From JAAZMI01 sp050942615 (lineage in GTDB: Bacteria; Bacillota; Dethiobacteria; DTU022; UBA8154), in contig JBMNNQ010000038.1 in NCBI GenBank assembly GCA_050942615.1, positions 1 through 11,925 on the forward strand: a stretch of 11,925 nucleotides of DNA, given 5' to 3'. Below, in pieces: positions 1 to 6,692 of this stretch. A program made the position numbers and the translations under genes. Below the pieces are notes generated by a model. That model had not been told where the DNA came from, did no database searches, and saw only the letters and a program-made list of their open reading frames with translations. Position 1 is the first letter of the stretch. Each line of letters opens with the position of its first letter.

Positions 1-252
1 ATCCGTATATGTTTTGTGTTATAATAAATTCATAATGCTTGGGATAGGTTTAAAAAAGCCGTTTTAAATTATTAAACGCAGGAATCCAGAGTTTGAGAGA
101 CTTATTTGCCAGTTATTGTTTGTCTTTCCTGAATGATGGGTATTGCTCGAATTATCTTAATCTTGCAAGTAACGTATGCTGTAAACTTCTATCCTGAGTA
201 AAGGCCATGCTGGTTCATGGTTGTTTTCAAAAAGGGTAAAGGCGGTGAAAAG
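1..252 (+). other. Leader/upstream region of the por operon
   Basis: I see no gene here. A TATAAT hexamer lies at 20-25, but its -35 partner would fall at or before the window edge, so a promoter can only be suspected. An AT-rich inverted repeat (CGTTT at 60-64, AAACG at 74-78) and a short perfect one (CCATG at 205-209, CATGG at 216-220, 6-nt loop) follow. The second repeat is followed by a T-rich stretch and contains the ATG at 217, which argues against that ATG as the por start. If transcription begins near 30, the leader would be about 220 nt long. No known riboswitch was recognised. Confidence 0.4.
238..248 (+). promoter_or_regulatory. Ribosome binding site that sets the GTG start of porCD
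   Basis: AAAGGCGGTGA matches the Bacillota consensus AAAGGAGGTGA at 10 of 11 positions. It sits at ideal distance from the GTG at 253. The in-frame ATG at 217 has no comparable site upstream. Confidence 0.75.
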
Positions 253-1176
253 GTGCTGGAAATTCGTTTTCATGGTAGGGGAGGACAGGGGGCTGTTACG
301 TCAGCGGAGCTTTTTGCCCAGGCGGCAATTATGGAAGGAAAGTATGCACAGGCCTTTCCAAGTTTTGGGCCTGAACGCCGGGGGGCGCCGGTTGTAGCTT
401 TCTGCCGAATAGATGATCGGCCGATTTTTTTAAGAACGGAGATCAACAAACCGGATATTGTTATGGTATTGGATCCTTCGCTTTTAAGTGTGGTGGATGT
501 AACCTCCGGGCTAAAAGATGGTGGGATTCTGATTATCAACTCCGAAAAAGAGCCGCATCATTTCATGTTGGAAAGACTGGAACAGGCGGCGACAATAAAT
601 GCGACCCAGATAGCCCTTGATATTTTGAAGCGGCCGATTACAAATACTGTTTTGTTGGGTGCACTGGCCAGGATATCAGCCGTTGTCAAAATGGAATCAC
701 TTATTGATGCAATTGAGCAGCGGTTTGACGCTAAAAACGCGGCGCGCAATGTGCAGGCTTTGCAAAAAGCTTTTGCTGAAACCCTGATTCTCAGTAAAAA
801 CGACTGCAAGCCGGAAAGTTTAAACAGTTTTCAGAAATATATAGCTGCTGCTTCAACCACAAGGGAAGGTACCCCCAAAGCAGATTCTGAATATTTGTGG
901 AACGAGCTGCAGCCGGGTTTGGTGGTTACAGACGTCGGGAACGCCAAGTCTTTCCGAACAGGCGACTGGCGGTCGTTTCTGCCGGTGTTAAACAAGGAAC
1001 GCTGTATCCGGTGCGGCGTTTGCTGGGTTTTTTGCCCGGACATGGCTTACCAGCAGGATCAGGAAGGTTATTATCTTGTTGATCTGGATTACTGTAAGGG
1101 TTGCGGCATCTGCGCGCAGGAATGTCCTGTGGGGGCAATTCACATGGAAATGGAAAAGGAGGCGGATGCTGTATGA
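253..1176 (+). CDS. porCD: 2-oxoacid (pyruvate):ferredoxin oxidoreductase, fused gamma-delta subunit
   Basis: This cytoplasmic subunit belongs to the enzyme that oxidises pyruvate (or a related 2-oxoacid) with CoA to acyl-CoA, CO2 and reduced ferredoxin. From the GTG start the protein has 307 residues. Residues 1 to about 185 are the gamma domain: the N-terminus reads MLEIRFHGRGGQGAV and GPERRGAPVV follows, both typical of PorC/KorC. After a linker, residues about 225-307 form the delta ferredoxin domain with two complete CxxCxxCxxxC sets (about C251/254/257/261 and C281/284/287/291), which should bind two [4Fe-4S] clusters. In many relatives gamma and delta are separate genes; here they are one reading frame. 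The GTG start is chosen for its ribosome site and because homologues begin at MLEIRFHG; a start at ATG 217 would add 12 lysine-rich residues. The stop overlaps the porA start (ATGA), indicating coupled translation. Substrate is inferred; other 2-oxoacids cannot be excluded. Confidence 0.93.
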   Translation: MLEIRFHGRGGQGAVTSAELFAQAAIMEGKYAQAFPSFGPERRGAPVVAFCRIDDRPIFLRTEINKPDIVMVLDPSLLSVVDVTSGLKDGGILIINSEKEPHHFMLERLEQAATINATQIALDILKRPITNTVLLGALARISAVVKMESLIDAIEQRFDAKNAARNVQALQKAFAETLILSKNDCKPESLNSFQKYIAAASTTREGTPKADSEYLWNELQPGLVVTDVGNAKSFRTGDWRSFLPVLNKERCIRCGVCWVFCPDMAYQQDQEGYYLVDLDYCKGCGICAQECPVGAIHMEMEKEADAV

Positions 1177-2336
1177 AAAAACGTGTAGGCATGGAAGTAT
1201 CCTTTGCTGCAGCGGAGGCAGTTAAATTGTGTAATGTTGATGTTGTTGCCGCCTACCCGATTACTCCCCAAACACACATTGTGGAACGGCTTTCAGAATA
1301 TGTCGCCAACGGCGAACTGGATGCCGAGTTTGTGCCTGTGGAATCTGAACATTCTGCGATGAGCCTGTGTGTTGGCAGTCAGGCGGCGGGTGCGCGTTCA
1401 TTTACCTGCACAAGTTCCCAGGGGTTGGCGCTGATGAGTGAAATTGTCTATATCGCCTCATCCATGCGGCTGCCCATGGTGATGATGCTGGTGAACCGTT
1501 CCCTTTCCGGCCCGCTTTCCATTTGGAACGATCACAGCGATGTCATGTCCATCCGGGATTGCGGCTGGATTCAGCTTTTTGTCAAGAACAGCCAGGAAGT
1601 TTTTGATCATGCTTTTATAGCTTACAAGATTGCTGAAAACCATAACGTTCTTTTGCCGGTGATCATCAACTTTGACGGGTTTATCCTTTCCCATATGTTT
1701 GAGTCAGTAGAGTTGATGGAACCCGGTGTTGTACAGCAATATCTGCCTCCCTATGAACCAAAATATGCGCTGCACCCGGATCGGGCGCTAACCATGGGGA
1801 CCTATGGCATGCCGGCGGTTTTTACAGAGGCTAAAAAAGCGCAGGATGAAGTTTTGCTGGCGTCTTATCCCCATATTCTGGAGGCCTGGAAGGAATGGGG
1901 CGACTTAAGCGGCCGCCACTACCATCCGGTGGAAGAATTTCTTACCAAGGATGCAGAAACAATTTTTGTGACCTTGGGCAGTTTTGGTGAAACAGTGGGT
2001 GAAACTGTCAAAGCCCTGCGGGAAAAGGGCCACAAGGCCGGGCTGTTACACCTGCGCCTCTGGCGCCCGTTCCCCTTTGATGCTTTTTGCCAGGCTGTTC
2101 AAGGTGCCCGGAATTTGATTGTGCTCGACAGGGCTGTTTCTTTTGGGGGCCCAGGCGGGCCGGTGGCCAGTGAAATCAGATCTGCACTTTATAATATGCA
2201 GGAGAGGCCTGGGGTTTACAGTATGATCGCCGGGTTGGGGGGCCGGGATGTAACCGTTCAGGACTATATACAGATGTATGAAAAAGTAACGGCGGGGAAA
2301 GCCCCTGCGTATGAAATTTTTGGTGTTAGGGGTTAG
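1173..2336 (+). CDS. porA: 2-oxoacid (pyruvate):ferredoxin oxidoreductase, alpha subunit
   Basis: This is the alpha subunit, with the pyrimidine-binding domain for thiamine diphosphate and the transketolase C-terminal-like domain. It pairs with PorB to form the active site. The protein has 387 residues, normal for PorA. Visible signatures are AAYPITPQTHIVERLSEY near residues 25-42, the EFVPVESEHSAMS segment (the glutamate region that activates thiamine in this family), TSSQGLALMSEI, and NRSLSGPLSIWNDHSD, which is typical of pyruvate-type alpha subunits. The C-terminal domain includes RLWRPFPFDAF and DRAVSFGGPGGP. The start at ATG 1173 is supported by AAAGGAGG at 1155-1162 and by overlap with the porCD stop; an upstream in-frame ATG at 1101 would lie inside the delta domain and add 24 cysteine/glycine-rich residues unlike the family. 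The similarity favours pyruvate as substrate over 2-ketoisovalerate or indolepyruvate, but this is inference. Confidence 0.95.
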   Translation: MKKRVGMEVSFAAAEAVKLCNVDVVAAYPITPQTHIVERLSEYVANGELDAEFVPVESEHSAMSLCVGSQAAGARSFTCTSSQGLALMSEIVYIASSMRLPMVMMLVNRSLSGPLSIWNDHSDVMSIRDCGWIQLFVKNSQEVFDHAFIAYKIAENHNVLLPVIINFDGFILSHMFESVELMEPGVVQQYLPPYEPKYALHPDRALTMGTYGMPAVFTEAKKAQDEVLLASYPHILEAWKEWGDLSGRHYHPVEEFLTKDAETIFVTLGSFGETVGETVKALREKGHKAGLLHLRLWRPFPFDAFCQAVQGARNLIVLDRAVSFGGPGGPVASEIRSALYNMQERPGVYSMIAGLGGRDVTVQDYIQMYEKVTAGKAPAYEIFGVRG

Positions 2337-2397
2337 TGTGGGTTACGGTGTCTTGAGGCCAACGCTCAGGATGGGGAAAAGAAGTTTTGGTGTTGAG

Positions 2398-2406
2398 AAA
2401 GGGTGG
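2398..2406 (+). promoter_or_regulatory. Ribosome binding site for porB
   Basis: AAAGGGTGG lies 5 nt before the ATG at 2412. It overlaps the alternative GTG at 2403 and so argues against that start. Confidence 0.6.
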
Positions 2407-2411
2407 AAAAG

Positions 2412-3335
2412 ATGAATGATGCCAACGTTTATGCTGTAAAAACATTGACTAAAAAGGAGTATTTTGCTCCTGGCCATCGTTCCTGCCTGGGTTGTGGTGA
2501 GGCCCTTGCTGTACGCCTTGTGCACAAGGCTTTGGGACGCAATGTGATTACTGCTTCGGCAACAGGGTGTATGGAAATTGTTTCTTCCCCGTTTCCCTTG
2601 ACCTCCTGGGAAATACCCTGGATTCACGTGGCCTTTGAAAATGCGGCGGCGGTAGCCGGCGGCATAGAAGCAGCGCTCAAGGTTTTGCGGCGTAAGGGTA
2701 AAATTTCAGACAAAGAAGTATCTGTTGTAGCCATGGGGGGGGATGGCGGTACAGTAGATATAGGCCTGCAGGCTCTTTCAGGGGCTATGGAACGGGGTCA
2801 TAAATTTTTGTATGTTTGTTATGACAATGAAGCTTATATGAATACGGGTGTGCAAAGATCTTCAGCGACGCCCTTTGGTGCCCACACGACAACCTCCCCG
2901 GCGGGAACGGTTATCCCGGGACAGGTTACCTGGAAAAAAAATATGCCGGAAATTGCTGTGGCGCATAAAATTCCTTATGTGGCGACTGCAACACCGAGCT
3001 ATCCACTTGACCTTGTAAACAAGATCAAAAAAGGTATGGAAGCTGATGGCCCGGCCTACGTTCATATCCTGAGCGTTTGCCCGACAGGTTGGGGGATTGA
3101 CAGCGGGGAAACGATTAAGTTTGGCCGTTTAGCTGTTCAGACCGGATTTTTCCCACTTTACGAGGTGGAAAATGGAAAATATAAAATTACTGTGGACTTT
3201 GAAGAACTAATGCCCCTGGAACAGTACCTGTTGCCCCAGCGGCGTTTTCGTCATCTTGCAGAGGATACTTTGGGCTATATTCGGGAGCGCGTTTTAGAAC
3301 AGTGGGAAGAACTGCAAAAACGCTCTGCTGAGTAG
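2412..3335 (+). CDS. porB: 2-oxoacid (pyruvate):ferredoxin oxidoreductase, beta subunit
   Basis: The beta subunit binds the diphosphate of thiamine diphosphate and the proximal [4Fe-4S] cluster that takes electrons from the substrate intermediate. The protein has 307 residues. HRSCLGCGEALAVR (about C25 and C28), the cysteine in ATGCMEI (about C53) and the one in SVCPTGW (about C223) are the four expected cluster ligands. The thiamine motif begins MGGDGGTVDIG near residue 108 and ends with DNEAYMNTG. The ATG at 2412 is preferred because AAAGGGTGG (2398-2406) lies just upstream; the in-frame GTG at 2403 sits inside that ribosome site and would add three residues. The gene follows porA after 75 bp without a terminator, so gamma-delta, alpha and beta should be made together. 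All key residues appear intact. Confidence 0.95.
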   Translation: MNDANVYAVKTLTKKEYFAPGHRSCLGCGEALAVRLVHKALGRNVITASATGCMEIVSSPFPLTSWEIPWIHVAFENAAAVAGGIEAALKVLRRKGKISDKEVSVVAMGGDGGTVDIGLQALSGAMERGHKFLYVCYDNEAYMNTGVQRSSATPFGAHTTTSPAGTVIPGQVTWKKNMPEIAVAHKIPYVATATPSYPLDLVNKIKKGMEADGPAYVHILSVCPTGWGIDSGETIKFGRLAVQTGFFPLYEVENGKYKITVDFEELMPLEQYLLPQRRFRHLAEDTLGYIRERVLEQWEELQKRSAE

Positions 3336-3352
3336 GGTTGCCTTGGTTGCCT

Positions 3353-3388
3353 CAGGGTCCGGTTTGACAGTTTGGTGCCGGGGCCCTG
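3353..3388 (+). other. GC-rich hairpin between porB and the NuoE-like gene
   Basis: CAGGGTCCGG (3353-3362) can pair with CCGGGGCCCTG (3378-3388) with one G·U pair and one bulge, around a 15-nt loop. No T-run follows directly; the nearest (TTTTT, about 3407-3411) is roughly 18 nt away. It is therefore not a classical terminator. It may be a partial terminator, an RNA-processing site or a stability element that sets the ratio of the por and flavin modules. Confidence 0.4.
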
Positions 3389-3439
3389 CCAGCTTGCTTT
3401 AGTCTGTTTTTATTTGTACCAGAAAGTAGGGAAGGGAAA

Positions 3440-3919
3440 ATGGAAGTTAAGGAAATTGATCAGGTTATGGAAAAGTACGGTTCTGATCCTGCTGATATTT
3501 TAGGAATTTTAATGGATATCCAGGAAAAAGAACGCTATCTGCCCCGGGAGGCTTTGGATTATCTGTCCCAAAAACTTGATCTGCCCATGACCCGGCTATA
3601 TCGCATGGCCACCTTTTATGAAGCCTTGAGTTTAAAACCTTTGGGGCGCCACCAGATTCATGTCTGTATGGGGACAGCCTGCCACGTGCGGGGTGCAGCG
3701 CGGATCCTGGATAAACTGGAAAGCCAACTTTCAATCAAACCCGGTGAAGTCACCCCGGACTTGAAATTTGGACTGAAAACTGTTAACTGTGTGGGCGCTT
3801 GTGCTTTAGGGCCGGTGGTCCAGATTGACGGGGAATATCATGGCAACATGTCGGCACTTAAAGTTGAACGTATGTTAAAAAAATATAACGGTTTAGAAAA
3901 TAAAGAGGCCGAAAAATAA
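3440..3919 (+). CDS. nuoE: NuoE/HydC-like [2Fe-2S] subunit
   Basis: This thioredoxin-fold [2Fe-2S] protein belongs to the 24-kDa family (NuoE, HydC, HndA). In soluble complexes it partners the NuoF-like flavoprotein encoded next. The 159 residues are the normal length. An N-terminal helical part (IDQVMEKYGSDPADILGIL, then YLPREALDYLSQKL and RLYRMATFYEALSL) precedes the cluster domain. The four expected ligands are present as CMGTAC (C76, C81) and CVGAC (C117, C121). The purine-rich GGGAAGGG at about 3429-3436 is its ribosome site. It lies 104 bp after porB, the largest gap inside the cluster, with a hairpin in between. It carries electrons; it has no substrate site. Whether the complex is a complex I relative or a bifurcating enzyme depends on the neighbours, which favour a soluble HydBC-type core. 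Confidence 0.92.
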   Translation: MEVKEIDQVMEKYGSDPADILGILMDIQEKERYLPREALDYLSQKLDLPMTRLYRMATFYEALSLKPLGRHQIHVCMGTACHVRGAARILDKLESQLSIKPGEVTPDLKFGLKTVNCVGACALGPVVQIDGEYHGNMSALKVERMLKKYNGLENKEAEK

Positions 3920-3964
3920 TTTTGGCGGGTTTCTTGAAGACCGTGATTTTAAAGAGTGTAAAGG

Positions 3965-3974
3965 AAAGAGGTGG
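3965..3974 (+). promoter_or_regulatory. Ribosome binding site that sets the GTG start of the NuoF-like gene
   Basis: AAAGAGGTGG ends 4 nt before the GTG at 3979. The frame is open upstream to a TTG at 3922, but that codon has only AAAGAGG about 13 nt away, which is too distant. Confidence 0.65.
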
Positions 3975-3978
3975 CCCT

Positions 3979-5829
3979 GTGTCCAGGTTAAATTCGGTTG
4001 GCGAACTGGAAAAACTTCGTGCAGAAATATTGAAAAAAAGAGATACCGGCAAGCCCTGCATTACTACCTGTTTGGGTACCGGCTGTCACGCCTATGCCAG
4101 CTATGATGTTTATGATGCGCTGGCGGAAGAGATCGCCGCGCGTGGTCTTAAGGAAAAAATTGAACTGAAGGGTACCGGTTGTCACGGCTTTTGCGAACAG
4201 GGGCCCATTGTGGTGATTTTCCCCGGTGAAACCTGCTATTGCCGTGTGCAGCCGGAGGATGCTGCAGATATTTTAACAGCTTTAATGGAAGATAAGGTTG
4301 TCGATCGCTTGCTCTATGAAGATCCTGTTTCCGGTCAAAAATATGAACGGGAAGATGAAATTCCTTTCTATAAAAATCAGAACAGGTTGATTTTAGGCCA
4401 AAACAGGCTGATCGATCCTCAAAATATTGAAGATTATTTTGCCCAGGGGGGCTACAAGGCCCTGGCCAAGGCCTTGACGGATATGACACCGGAGGGTGTG
4501 CTGGCAGAGGTCAAAGCAGCCAACCTGCGTGGGCGCGGCGGCGGCGGGTTTCCAGCGGGTGTTAAATGGGAAACTACCCGTCAGGCCCCGGAAAAAGAAA
4601 AGTATGTGGTTGTCAATGCTGATGAAGGTGACCCCGGCGCCTACATGGACCGGAGCCTGCTGGAAGGCAACCCTCACCTTGTTTTGGAAGGTTTGATTCT
4701 GGGCGCTTATGCGATCGGTGCAGCAGAAGGTTTTGTGTATGTCCGCCAGGAATACCCCCTGGCAGTTGGCAACCTGAGCCGCGCTGTAGAACAGGCCCAG
4801 GCATTCGGGTTGCTGGGTGAAGATATTTTAGGTTCCGGTTTTAATTTTGATGTCAGGATTAAACGCGGTGCAGGGGCCTTCGTTTCCGGTGAATCCAGCG
4901 CACTGGTATCAGCAATTGAAGGCCAGGTTGGCGAGCCCCGGCCCAAGCACATCAATACGGCAATTAGTGGCCTGTGGGGTAAACCGACCAATCTTAACAA
5001 CGTGGAGACCTGGGCCAACGTTCCCTTTATTATTGAACGCGGTGCCGCCTGGTTTAACGGCATCGGCAATGAGGACAACAAAGGAACCAAAATATTTTCT
5101 TTAGTGGGAAAGGTGAATAACACCGGCCTGGTAGAGGTCCCCATGGGTATTCCCTTACGCAAAATTATTGAAGATATCGGCGGGGGTATCCCCCAGGGTA
5201 AGAAATTTAAGGCTGTACAAACCGGGGGCCCTTCCGGAGGCTGTATTCCCGAACAGTACCTGGATACCCCGGTTGATTTCGACCGCCTGCAGGAACTGGG
5301 ATCGATGATGGGTTCAGGCGGTATGATTGTGATGGATGAAGGTAACTGCATGGTCGATGTAGCCAAGTATTTTATGAATTTCCTGAAGGATGAGTCCTGC
5401 GGGAAGTGCACAAGCTGCCGGGAAGGCACGAAAAGAATGTATGAAATCCTGGAGGCGATCACCAAAGGTGAAGGCCGTGCAGGGGATATTGAACTGCTGG
5501 AAGAGCTGGCCTGGGTTACAGAAAAGTCTTCTCTTTGCGCCCTGGGCCAAACGGCGGCCAATCCGGTTTTAAGCACCTTGCGTTATTTCCGGGAGGAATA
5601 TGAGGCCCATATCAATGAAAAAAGGTGTCCGGCAAAGGTCTGCAAAGCGTTGATCCGTTATACGATTGATCCTGAAAAGTGTGACGGCTGCGGGCGGTGC
5701 CAACGGAATTGCCCTGAAGGGGCGATCAGCGGCGAACTTAAGTCACCGCTGGTAATTGACACTGACCGTTGTTCACGCTGTGGTATTTGCCTGGAGGTAT
5801 GTCGCCGCGATGCGGTGCTAGTGGAATAA
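3979..5829 (+). CDS. nuoF: NuoF/HydB-like NAD(H)- and FMN-binding iron-sulfur flavoprotein
   Basis: This is the NAD(H)-reacting subunit of a soluble diaphorase or bifurcating complex. From GTG 3979 it has 616 residues, much longer than complex I NuoF (about 430-450), because it carries extra domains as HydB and HndC do. Order: an N-terminal thioredoxin-like [2Fe-2S] domain (about C31, C36, C68, C72, in GTGCHAY and GTGCHGFCEQGP); the FMN/NAD core with RGRGGGGFPAGVKWE near 183-197 and NADEGDPGAYMDR near 213-225; an SLBB-type region; the [4Fe-4S] domain ESCGKCTSCREGT (C474, C477, C480) with C520 in SLCALGQ; and a C-terminal two-cluster ferredoxin (C568/571/574/578 and C598/601/604/608). All ligand sets are complete. 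It lies 59 bp after the NuoE-like gene and 55 bp before the third subunit. HydB-type architecture is known from electron-bifurcating [FeFe]-hydrogenases; bifurcation here is inference, since simple ferredoxin:NAD+ transfer would need the same cofactors. Confidence 0.93.
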   Translation: MSRLNSVGELEKLRAEILKKRDTGKPCITTCLGTGCHAYASYDVYDALAEEIAARGLKEKIELKGTGCHGFCEQGPIVVIFPGETCYCRVQPEDAADILTALMEDKVVDRLLYEDPVSGQKYEREDEIPFYKNQNRLILGQNRLIDPQNIEDYFAQGGYKALAKALTDMTPEGVLAEVKAANLRGRGGGGFPAGVKWETTRQAPEKEKYVVVNADEGDPGAYMDRSLLEGNPHLVLEGLILGAYAIGAAEGFVYVRQEYPLAVGNLSRAVEQAQAFGLLGEDILGSGFNFDVRIKRGAGAFVSGESSALVSAIEGQVGEPRPKHINTAISGLWGKPTNLNNVETWANVPFIIERGAAWFNGIGNEDNKGTKIFSLVGKVNNTGLVEVPMGIPLRKIIEDIGGGIPQGKKFKAVQTGGPSGGCIPEQYLDTPVDFDRLQELGSMMGSGGMIVMDEGNCMVDVAKYFMNFLKDESCGKCTSCREGTKRMYEILEAITKGEGRAGDIELLEELAWVTEKSSLCALGQTAANPVLSTLRYFREEYEAHINEKRCPAKVCKALIRYTIDPEKCDGCGRCQRNCPEGAISGELKSPLVIDTDRCSRCGICLEVCRRDAVLVE

Positions 5830-5884
5830 CCGCCAAGAATAGAATAAGCATTGATTAAAATAATCTAAAGGGTATGAGGGTAAA

Positions 5885-6604
5885 ATGGTAAATATAACGA
5901 TTGATGGTCAACAATTTCAGGCTGTAGAAGGCCAGAATGTACTGCAGGTGGCATTGGATAACGGGATTGAAATTCCCCATCTTTGCTATCATGAAAATCT
6001 TTCTTCCTATGGCGGCTGCCGCCTTTGTCTGGTGGAGGTAACCAAAGGGCAGCGGACAACATTGACAACCTCCTGTACCTATCCTTGCCTGGAGGGCATT
6101 GTCGTCCGCACGGATACCCCGGAAGTCTTAAAGGCCAGGCGGCTGGTTATGGAGCTGCTTTTGCCGTTGGCGCCGGAAGCGCCGCAAATACAGGCGTTGG
6201 CACGGGAAATGGGGATTAACGAACAGCGCTTTACGGAGGAAGAAGCAGACAATTGCATTCGTTGTGGCCTTTGTACCCGGGCCTGTACCGAAATGGTTGG
6301 TGCCCAGGCGATCACTTTTTCCGGCAGGGGATACCGGCGGGCGGTGGAACCTCCCTTTGGGGAAGAGGCAGTAGATTGTATCGGCTGCGGAACATGTGTT
6401 TATATCTGTCCCACCGGCTGCATTGAAATGCAGGATCGAGGTACACAAAGGACACTTCCCAAATGGAAGAGAACCTTGGAATTAAAAAAATGTACGAAAT
6501 GCGGCTGGCCCTATATCCCCTTGGCCCAGATCGAATTTGCCCGGCAAAAAGGACTGGAACCCCCTGCGGCGGACTGGTTTGATCTTTGCCCGAACTGCAG
6601 ATAG
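5885..6604 (+). CDS. NuoG/HydA-like small iron-sulfur subunit without a catalytic domain
   Basis: This 239-residue protein carries only electron-transfer domains. Residues 1-75 are a plant-type [2Fe-2S] domain (C34, C45, C48, C64, with HLCYHENLSSYGGCRLCLVE). A helical segment follows where NuoG and HydA normally carry the His-Cys-ligated [4Fe-4S] site; here the equivalent stretch (MELLLPLAPEAPQIQ, residues 89-103) has no His or Cys, so that cluster is missing. Residues 124-175 bind two [4Fe-4S] clusters (C124/127/130/134 and C165/168/171/175). The tail has two CxxC pairs (C203/C206 and C235/C238, ending CPNCR), which may bind zinc or another metal. It ends naturally at TAG just before a terminator and is not a truncated gene. 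There is no H-cluster or molybdopterin domain. It probably links the NuoEF-like pair to an electron partner, here plausibly ferredoxin or the oxidoreductase encoded upstream. GAGGG at about 5876-5880 is its ribosome site. Confidence 0.88.
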   Translation: MVNITIDGQQFQAVEGQNVLQVALDNGIEIPHLCYHENLSSYGGCRLCLVEVTKGQRTTLTTSCTYPCLEGIVVRTDTPEVLKARRLVMELLLPLAPEAPQIQALAREMGINEQRFTEEEADNCIRCGLCTRACTEMVGAQAITFSGRGYRRAVEPPFGEEAVDCIGCGTCVYICPTGCIEMQDRGTQRTLPKWKRTLELKKCTKCGWPYIPLAQIEFARQKGLEPPAADWFDLCPNCR

Positions 6605-6610
6605 CTGTTC

Positions 6611-6664
6611 AACCACCTTTCCTGAACCACGGGGTAACCGCCGGTTGCAGGGAAGGTGGTTTTT
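6611..6664 (+). terminator. Rho-independent terminator of the por-diaphorase operon
   Basis: The left arm at 6611-6624 (AACCACCTTTCCTG) pairs with the right arm at 6648-6661 (CAGGGAAGGTGGTT) with one G·U pair. The T-run follows at 6660-6664. The loop contains a second small inverted repeat (AACC-GCC-GGTT, about 6636-6646). It begins 7 bp after the last gene of the cluster. Confidence 0.88.
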
Positions 6665-6692
6665 ATCTTGTAATATAAACAGGAGTTGAGCT

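Noticed and set aside
217..252. ATG at 217 as start of the gamma-delta subunit
   Set aside because: It has no ribosome site, lies inside an inverted repeat, and adds 12 residues not typical of the family; GTG 253 has a near-perfect ribosome site and a canonical N-terminus.
3364..3369. TTGACA as a -35 element of an internal promoter before the NuoE-like gene
   Set aside because: No -10-like hexamer occurs at 16-18 nt, where the sequence is GC-rich.
3922..3978. TTG at 3922 as start of the NuoF-like protein
   Set aside because: The nearest purine-rich site is too far upstream, whereas GTG 3979 has AAAGAGGTGG at proper distance. It remains a minor possibility.
4707..5576. Long minus-strand open frame of 289 codons
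   Set aside because: It lies wholly antisense to the conserved NuoF-like gene and shows no domain motifs; it is a shadow frame.
5885..6604. Remnant of a truncated [FeFe]-hydrogenase or NuoG gene
   Set aside because: The protein ends with a structured Cys-containing tail and a normal stop just before a terminator, and no hydrogenase or molybdopterin motifs follow in any frame, so it looks like a complete short subunit.
6645..6676. Promoter for fni (TTGCAG with TGTAAT or TAATAT) overlapping the terminator
   Set aside because: The -35 match is poor, the spacing is 18 or 20 nt, and the start would fall at or in the ribosome site.
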